Assembly (NCBI GenBank): GCA_003343805.1
Contig: QAKM01000092.1
Span: forward strand, 1 to 18,254
DNA length: 18,254 nucleotides
DNA from: Bacillota bacterium
GTDB lineage: Bacteria > Bacillota > Clostridia > Christensenellales > Borkfalkiaceae
Reading direction: 5' to 3'
Shown: in pieces, positions 13,552-18,254 of the stretch
Position numbering within the stretch: position 1 is the stretch's first letter
Layout: the number at the start of each line of letters is the position of its first letter
Translations under genes and position numbers: made by a program
Notes under the pieces: generated by a model
Seen by the model: only the letters and a program-made list of their open reading frames with translations
The model's database searches: none
Told to the model about the DNA's origin: nothing

Positions 13552-13567
13552 TCCCTCTTCGCTCTAT

Positions 13568-13605
13568 AATATGGCATCTTCCTTGTGAAGATGCCATATT
13601 TTTTT
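13568..13605 (+). terminator. Intrinsic terminator after the cvpA-like gene
   Basis: A 14-bp perfect stem (AATATGGCATCTTC) with a 5-base loop and an unbroken run of seven T. Confidence 0.95.
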
Positions 13606-13674
13606 GCTGCCTTATCCTTCGTCCGTGGCATTTCGCTCTGTCTTTCTGCGTTTCGTCCTAAATTTAGCACCCGA

Positions 13675-13690
13675 TGTTTCACGTGAAACT
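13675..13690. promoter_or_regulatory. parS: parS site 1
   Basis: TGTTTCACGTGAAACT matches the Bacillus parS consensus TGTTNCACGTGAAACA at 15 of 16 positions, including the whole central CACGTG core. ParB is encoded 3 kb downstream. Confidence 0.9.
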
Positions 13691-13717
13691 ATCATTTTTC
13701 CATGAAATTCTTCGCCT

Positions 13718-13733
13718 CGTTTCACATGAAACA
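13718..13733. promoter_or_regulatory. parS: parS-like site 2
   Basis: CGTTTCACATGAAACA matches the consensus at 14 of 16 positions. The core is CACATG instead of CACGTG. Its centre is 43 bases from that of site 1. Confidence 0.75.
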
Positions 13734-13789
13734 TAAACAACTCGATTTTGACGATACGCAGTCGTGAAAACGAGAGGAATAACCTCGTA

Positions 13790-13805
13790 TGTTTCACATG
13801 AAACA
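13790..13805. promoter_or_regulatory. parS: parS-like site 3
   Basis: TGTTTCACATGAAACA matches the consensus at 15 of 16 positions, with the same CACATG core as site 2. Its centre is 72 bases from that of site 2. Confidence 0.85.
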
Positions 13806-13875
13806 TCGGAATATGGGTACTGTAAGGAAGAAAGATGATATTTTTGTAAAATTGAAAAATGTTTCCATGATTTGG

Positions 13876-13904
13876 TTGCAAAGAAGCCCCGACTATGGTA
13901 CAAT
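13876..13904 (+). promoter_or_regulatory. ftsH promoter
   Basis: TTGCAA (13876-13881), a 17-base spacer and TACAAT (13899-13904). Predicted start near 13911, about 45 bases before the chosen TTG start. It lies 70 bases past parS-like site 3, so ParB spreading could affect it. Confidence 0.7.
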
Positions 13905-13955
13905 ATTCCCATCAACATCGCTCATGCTATGGGCGAGAACGATAAGGAGAATAAC

Positions 13956-15950
13956 TTGAGTAAGACAGTCAAAGTGATCATCGCGATCCTTCTCGTCGCT
14001 GTGCTCGGTGTGGGTCTGTATTTCCTCATCACTGCCCGCATGAATGCAACGATGGAAGTCAGTGCGAGTGAATTTACCCAGCTTGTCGAAGATCCCCGTG
14101 CATCCGCTAACGGAGATGCGGGTAAGATCCCGGACAACGAACAGATCGTCAAGGTCCATGTCAACGGCTATGTGATCTACGGCTATACAAACGTGGATGA
14201 CCGCAACTACACCTATTGGACGGTGTTCAGTAGCCTCTATACGGCAGACGGACAGTCCATTCTCGACGATTGGGTGGAAAACTACGGTTTGCAGGAATAC
14301 AGCTATTCCAACCCAAACGCGGGTTCTAATTGGACGACCATCATCTACCTTGCCGTGCTCGTCATCGGCGTCGTCGCCATCTTCTTCGTGATGCGTGCGA
14401 CGATGGGTGGCGGCTCCAAGGCAATGAGTTTTGGAAAAACCAAGGCGAAGGTCTCCACCAACATCAAGGTCCGCTTCTCCGACGTCGCAGGTGCGGAGGA
14501 AGAGAAGGAAGAACTTGCCGAAGTCGTCGAATTTTTGAAGAGCCCCAAGAAGTTTTCCGATCTCGGGGCAAAGATCCCCAAGGGCGTGCTGCTCGTCGGC
14601 CCTCCCGGAACGGGCAAGACGTTGTTTGCCAAGGCCGTTGCCGGCGAAGCGGGCGTTCCCTTCTTCTCCGTGAGCGGTTCAGACTTTGTCGAGATGTACG
14701 TCGGTGTCGGTGCCTCGCGTGTGCGTGATCTCTTTGATCTTGCAAAACGCAACCAGCCGTGCATCATCTTCATCGATGAGATCGATGCCGTGGGCCGCCA
14801 GCGTGGAGCGGGCCTCGGTGGCGGACACGACGAGCGGGAACAGACCCTCAACCAGATCCTCGTCCAGATGGACGGCTTCGATTCCAACGAAGGGGTCATC
14901 GTCATGGCGGCGACCAACCGTGCCGACATTCTCGACAACGCCCTTCTTCGTCCCGGCCGCTTCGATCGTCAGATCTATGTCAACCTGCCCGATGTCAAGG
15001 GCCGCGAGCAGATCCTCAAGGTCCATGCGAGGAACAAGCCTCTCGCTCCCGACGTCAACTTCCGTACCATCGCCCGTATGACGAGCGGCTTCTCGGGAGC
15101 CGATCTTGCCAACCTTCTCAACGAGGCAGCCATCCTCGCCGCCCGTGCCGGGAAGAAGCTCATCGGCAATCTTGAACTTTATGAAGGCATTAACAAAGTC
15201 ATCATGGGGCCCCAGAAGAAGAGCCGCGTGGTGACGGAGGCCGACAAGAAGGCAACGGCTTATCATGAATCCGGCCATGCCATTCTGTCTAAACTGTGTG
15301 AACAGAACGACAACGTGCAGGAAGTTTCCATCATCCCGCGCGGCATGGCGGCCGGCTATACCCTCACCCGTCCCGAAACGGACGACAACAGCTACACCGT
15401 CAAGAAGCTCAACGACTTCATCTGCATGGCGCTCGGCGGCCGCGTTGCCGAGGAGATCGTCATTCAGGACGTCTCGGCGGGCGCCTCCAACGACATCCAG
15501 AAGGTCACGCAGATGGCGCGCAAGATGGTCACGGAGTGGGGCATGAGCGACAAGCTCGGGCCCATCGCCTATTCGAGCGACAACCCCGTGTTCCTCGGCC
15601 GCGACTTCGAGCAGCACAACGTCTACTCGGAGGAGACGGCGAACATCATCGACGAGGAAGTCAAGCGCATCGTGACGACCGCCTACGATCGGGCGAAGGA
15701 TCTTCTCCTCAAGCACCGCACTGTGCTCGACAACATGGCGCGCGTCCTCGTCGAGCGCGAGACCATCTATACGCCCGAAGTGGATATGCTCATGAAGGGC
15801 GCCTCGTGGCAGGAAGTGCTCGATTATATGGAGCGGCACGACAAGGGGATGCCCGACGATCCCTTCGGCATGACGGCAAAGTCCGACGCATCGTCCTCCG
15901 CGCCCGCTGCTCCCCCGGCACCCGATGCCCCCGCTTCTCCCGCCGAGTAA
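13956..15950 (+). CDS. ftsH: ATP-dependent zinc metalloprotease FtsH
   Basis: FtsH is a membrane-bound hexameric AAA+ protease that degrades damaged membrane proteins and some regulators. From the start used here it has 664 residues: membrane segment about 5-25, an extracytoplasmic domain, a second segment about 126-146, Walker A GPPGTGKT (215-222), Walker B IIFIDE (270-275), the arginine-finger motif RPGRFDR (332-338), zinc site HESGH (437-441) and the third ligand region SNDIQ (D513). A Ser/Ala/Pro-rich tail ends the protein. TTG at 13956 is preferred because AAGGAGA lies 5 bases before it; ATG at 13929 has no ribosome binding site and sits only about 18 bases from the predicted transcript start. 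parA follows 18 bases after the stop. Confidence 0.95.
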   Translation: MSKTVKVIIAILLVAVLGVGLYFLITARMNATMEVSASEFTQLVEDPRASANGDAGKIPDNEQIVKVHVNGYVIYGYTNVDDRNYTYWTVFSSLYTADGQSILDDWVENYGLQEYSYSNPNAGSNWTTIIYLAVLVIGVVAIFFVMRATMGGGSKAMSFGKTKAKVSTNIKVRFSDVAGAEEEKEELAEVVEFLKSPKKFSDLGAKIPKGVLLVGPPGTGKTLFAKAVAGEAGVPFFSVSGSDFVEMYVGVGASRVRDLFDLAKRNQPCIIFIDEIDAVGRQRGAGLGGGHDEREQTLNQILVQMDGFDSNEGVIVMAATNRADILDNALLRPGRFDRQIYVNLPDVKGREQILKVHARNKPLAPDVNFRTIARMTSGFSGADLANLLNEAAILAARAGKKLIGNLELYEGINKVIMGPQKKSRVVTEADKKATAYHESGHAILSKLCEQNDNVQEVSIIPRGMAAGYTLTRPETDDNSYTVKKLNDFICMALGGRVAEEIVIQDVSAGASNDIQKVTQMARKMVTEWGMSDKLGPIAYSSDNPVFLGRDFEQHNVYSEETANIIDEEVKRIVTTAYDRAKDLLLKHRTVLDNMARVLVERETIYTPEVDMLMKGASWQEVLDYMERHDKGMPDDPFGMTAKSDASSSAPAAPPAPDAPASPAE

Positions 15951-15968
15951 GCCTGTAAGGTGAGAGAT

Positions 15969-16745
<777 letters not shown>

Positions 16746-16749
16746 GCAA

Positions 16750-17640
16750 ATGGCGACGAAAGGCTTAGGAAGAGGGCTCTCCGCCCTGTTCAGCGATACG
16801 GAAGAAGCATACGAGAACGCACAGACCGAGAACACCTCGGGCGTGCGCGAGCTGCCCCTTTCCGACATCTACCCCAATCCCGATCAGCCCCGCAAGATCT
16901 TCGATGAGGGCTCCCTCAACGACCTCGCAAGCTCCATCCGCGAGCACGGCGTCATCAGTCCCATCGTGGTCAACGCGGCGCCCGACGGCCGCTACATGAT
17001 CATCGCGGGCGAACGTCGCTACCGTGCGGCAGGCATGGCAGGGCTCACCGCCATCCCCGCCGTCGTCAAGGAGTATTCCGAGCGCGAGATCCGCGAGATC
17101 AGCCTCATCGAGAACCTGCAGCGCGAGGACCTCAATCCCATCGAAGCGGCGGACGCGATGAAGCAGCTCATGGACGAGTACCACCTCACGCAGGAGGAGC
17201 TCGCGAACCGCCTCGGCAAATCCCGCCCCGCGATCGCCAACACGCTGCGCCTTCTGACGCTCGCCCCCGAAGTCGTCTCCCTCGTGCGGGACGGCAAGCT
17301 CTCCTCGGGCCACGCGCGCACGCTCGTGCCCGTCCCCAAGGAGGACCAGGGCAAGCTCGCCGAAGAGTGCGTCAAAAACGGCTGGTCGGTGCGCGAGATG
17401 GAGCGCGCCGTCAAGCAGTTCCTCAACCCGCCCGAGGTGCTCGCCCGCGAGAAGGAGAAGAAGAACACCCTCGCGAATGCCGAGCTCACCCACCTCGTCG
17501 AGCGCCTGCGCACCTCCTTCCGCACCAAGGTCTCCCTCATCGGCACGGACAAGAAGGGCCGCATCTATATCGATTACTACTCCCGCGACGACCTCGACCG
17601 CATCTCCGAGATCCTCGACATCATCGACCGGCAGGAGTGA
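16750..17640 (+). CDS. parB: Chromosome partitioning protein ParB (Spo0J)
   Basis: ParB/Spo0J is a CTP-dependent DNA clamp that loads at parS, spreads along DNA and recruits SMC. The 296-residue protein has the N-terminal ParA-contact motif KGLGRGLSALF (4-14), the CTP-binding GERRYRAA (87-94) and ENLQREDLNPIEAA (121-134), a helix-turn-helix (about 146-169) and the C-terminal dimer domain. All key motifs are intact. A purine-rich GGGGGAATAAG region overlapping the parA end serves as ribosome binding site. Likely targets in this window are the sites at 13675-13805. Confidence 0.96.
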   Translation: MATKGLGRGLSALFSDTEEAYENAQTENTSGVRELPLSDIYPNPDQPRKIFDEGSLNDLASSIREHGVISPIVVNAAPDGRYMIIAGERRYRAAGMAGLTAIPAVVKEYSEREIREISLIENLQREDLNPIEAADAMKQLMDEYHLTQEELANRLGKSRPAIANTLRLLTLAPEVVSLVRDGKLSSGHARTLVPVPKEDQGKLAEECVKNGWSVREMERAVKQFLNPPEVLAREKEKKNTLANAELTHLVERLRTSFRTKVSLIGTDKKGRIYIDYYSRDDLDRISEILDIIDRQE

Positions 17641-17860
17641 TCCTCCCCGGCCTTCGGGCGTTCCGCCCGTTCGCCCGGATCCTTGCTTCTCCTGCGGAAC
17701 GGAGCTCTTCTCCCTCCATAGCCTCCCCGGTGCAGGGGGAGGCGGCAGGCGGGGAACGAGCCCGACGGAGGGGTCGTCATCCCTGCTCATCGCCGACCTT
17801 ACAACTCTCTTGCCCTCGCCCCGGCGGTCAAACGCCGAAGACAGGGCCCAAGATTGTAAA
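17641..17860. other. GC-rich gene-free spacer after parB
   Basis: No gene is visible. GGGCG-TTC-CGCCC (17656-17668) is a short hairpin 16 bases after parB, without a T tract, so its role as terminator is doubtful. At about 17718-17777 lies GCCTCCCC, GGGGGAGGC and CCCGACGGAGGGGTC, a diverged sequence recalling the double-hairpin repeat at 317-362. The rest shows no signal I can support. Confidence 0.5.
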
Positions 17861-17863
17861 AAT

Positions 17864-17893
17864 AAATATCCACGTGCAAAGCACGTGGTATTT
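17864..17893. repeat. IS200/IS605-type terminal hairpin
   Basis: AAATA-T-CCACGTGC-AAA-GCACGTGG-TATTT: a 13-bp stem with a single unpaired T (17869) and a 3-base loop. A hairpin with one extrahelical T close to the element end is what TnpA transposases of this group recognise. More small palindromes follow: GGGC-ATA-GCCC (17901-17911) and GCGCAC-AA-GTGCGC (17927-17940). The exact element end cannot be set from one copy; it is probably close to 17855-17864. Confidence 0.65.
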
Positions 17894-17970
17894 CATTTTC
17901 GGGCATAGCCCTAAACGATACTGGCTGCGCACAAGTGCGCCGGAGAATTGGCCTGCCAGCCATGCATTGT

Positions 17971-18254
17971 TTACTTGCCACCCTTAAAAGGGTCGTCCGG
18001 GTCAAACATGCTCAATTGATCGCTTTCCTTGTCTTTCTTTAACTGGTTGGCTATGTATTCTTTTATCGCTTTTGTGTTTTTCCCGACCGTGTCCACATAG
18101 TATCCCTTACACCAAAATTCGCGGTTGCGGTAGGCAAATTTCATGTTTCCCCATTTTTGAAATATCATCAGGCTGCTCTTCCCCTTCAGATATCCCATAA
18201 ACCCCGCAACGCTCATTTTGGGCGGGATACTTACCAGCATATGGATATGATCCG
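17971..18254 (-). CDS. tnpA: IS200/IS605-family transposase TnpA, partial at window edge
   Basis: A small Y1/HUH single-strand transposase. The visible 94 residues begin at the window edge with DHIHMLVSIPPK, which contains the HUH metal motif (HIH), and continue through the conserved GYLKGKSSLMIF and FWCKGYYVDTVG. The catalytic Tyr lies in EYIANQ (YxxxQ). The C terminus is present and ends SMFDPDDPFKGGK; the N-terminal 40-60 residues lie beyond the window. What is visible is uninterrupted, so the gene may be functional. No TnpB is seen on this side. It points towards parB; the hairpin at 17864-17893 probably marks this end of the element. Confidence 0.92.
   Translation of the reverse strand, partial: DHIHMLVSIPPKMSVAGFMGYLKGKSSLMIFQKWGNMKFAYRNREFWCKGYYVDTVGKNTKAIKEYIANQLKKDKESDQLSMFDPDDPFKGGK
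17971..18254 (-). mobile_element. IS200/IS605-family insertion sequence (partial)
   Basis: The mobile element carrying the partial tnpA gene. Its visible end likely extends leftward to the bulged hairpin at 17864-17893; the far end is outside the window. Elements of this group make no target duplication and have no terminal inverted repeats, so boundaries need comparison with other copies. Confidence 0.7.

Noticed and set aside
13612..13918. Minus-strand frames across the parS cluster
   Set aside because: They are built around the parS palindromes and have no ribosome binding site or family likeness.
17656..17668. Hairpin after parB as an intrinsic terminator
   Set aside because: The stem is only 5 bp and no T tract follows, so it was only noted in the spacer description.

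Overview
The window reads as the replication-origin region of a moderately GC-rich member of the Bacillota (class Clostridia). The evidence is the Firmicutes-type gene block rpmH-rnpA-yidD-yidC-jag, the pair parA(soj)-parB(spo0J), parS sites close to the Bacillus consensus, and a yyaC homologue, which is a sporulation-lineage gene. Strong AGGAGG-type ribosome binding sites and TTGACA-17-TATAAT promoters fit this. Lineage below class is a guess: an uncultured gut clade such as Christensenellales is possible, but nothing here proves it.

Layout. Positions 1-503 hold no convincing gene, but contain several perfect hairpins and a palindromic repeat. A small unknown gene (504-857) has a textbook promoter and converges on a membrane glycosyltransferase (906-2264, minus). 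A flotillin gene (2447-3883, minus) follows, then a 294-base block of nested palindromes, an NfeD-type partner protein (4178-4747), a YpsA-like SLOG protein (4760-5215) and rsmG (5212-5904), all on the minus strand. The last three look like one operon (rsmG first) that starts at the origin and runs leftwards.

The origin lies between rsmG and dnaN (5905-6443). It has three perfect DnaA boxes, several one-mismatch boxes, a pyrimidine-rich linker, a row of six DnaA-trios and an AT-rich unwinding element. Promoters fire outward on both sides. dnaA is not here, nor are recF or gyrB. To the right, on the plus strand, come dnaN, rpmH (44 codons), rnpA, yidD, yidC (with a large extracytoplasmic insertion) and jag/khpB (with an RGG-rich tail). 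The usual mnmE-mnmG that would follow are absent.

In their place is an accessory stretch: a nitroreductase with different codon use, a 76-residue protein of unknown function, yyaC (both minus) and a CvpA-type membrane protein. A noncoding segment with three parS-like sites (13675-13805) then precedes ftsH, parA and parB, which are closely packed. The window ends in an IS200/IS605-family transposase gene (minus strand, cut by the window edge) with a bulged terminal hairpin.

Functionally, the core is replication initiation (oriC, dnaN), origin segregation (parS, ParA, ParB), membrane protein biogenesis and quality control (YidC, YidD, Jag, FtsH) and a membrane-microdomain pair (flotillin/NfeD). 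Gene orientation diverges from about 5.9-6.4 kb, as expected for bidirectional replication. The main points for a second look are the origin without dnaA, the leaderless rsmG promoter, the enlarged YidC, the RGG tail on Jag, the displaced parS cluster and the palindromic repeat modules.
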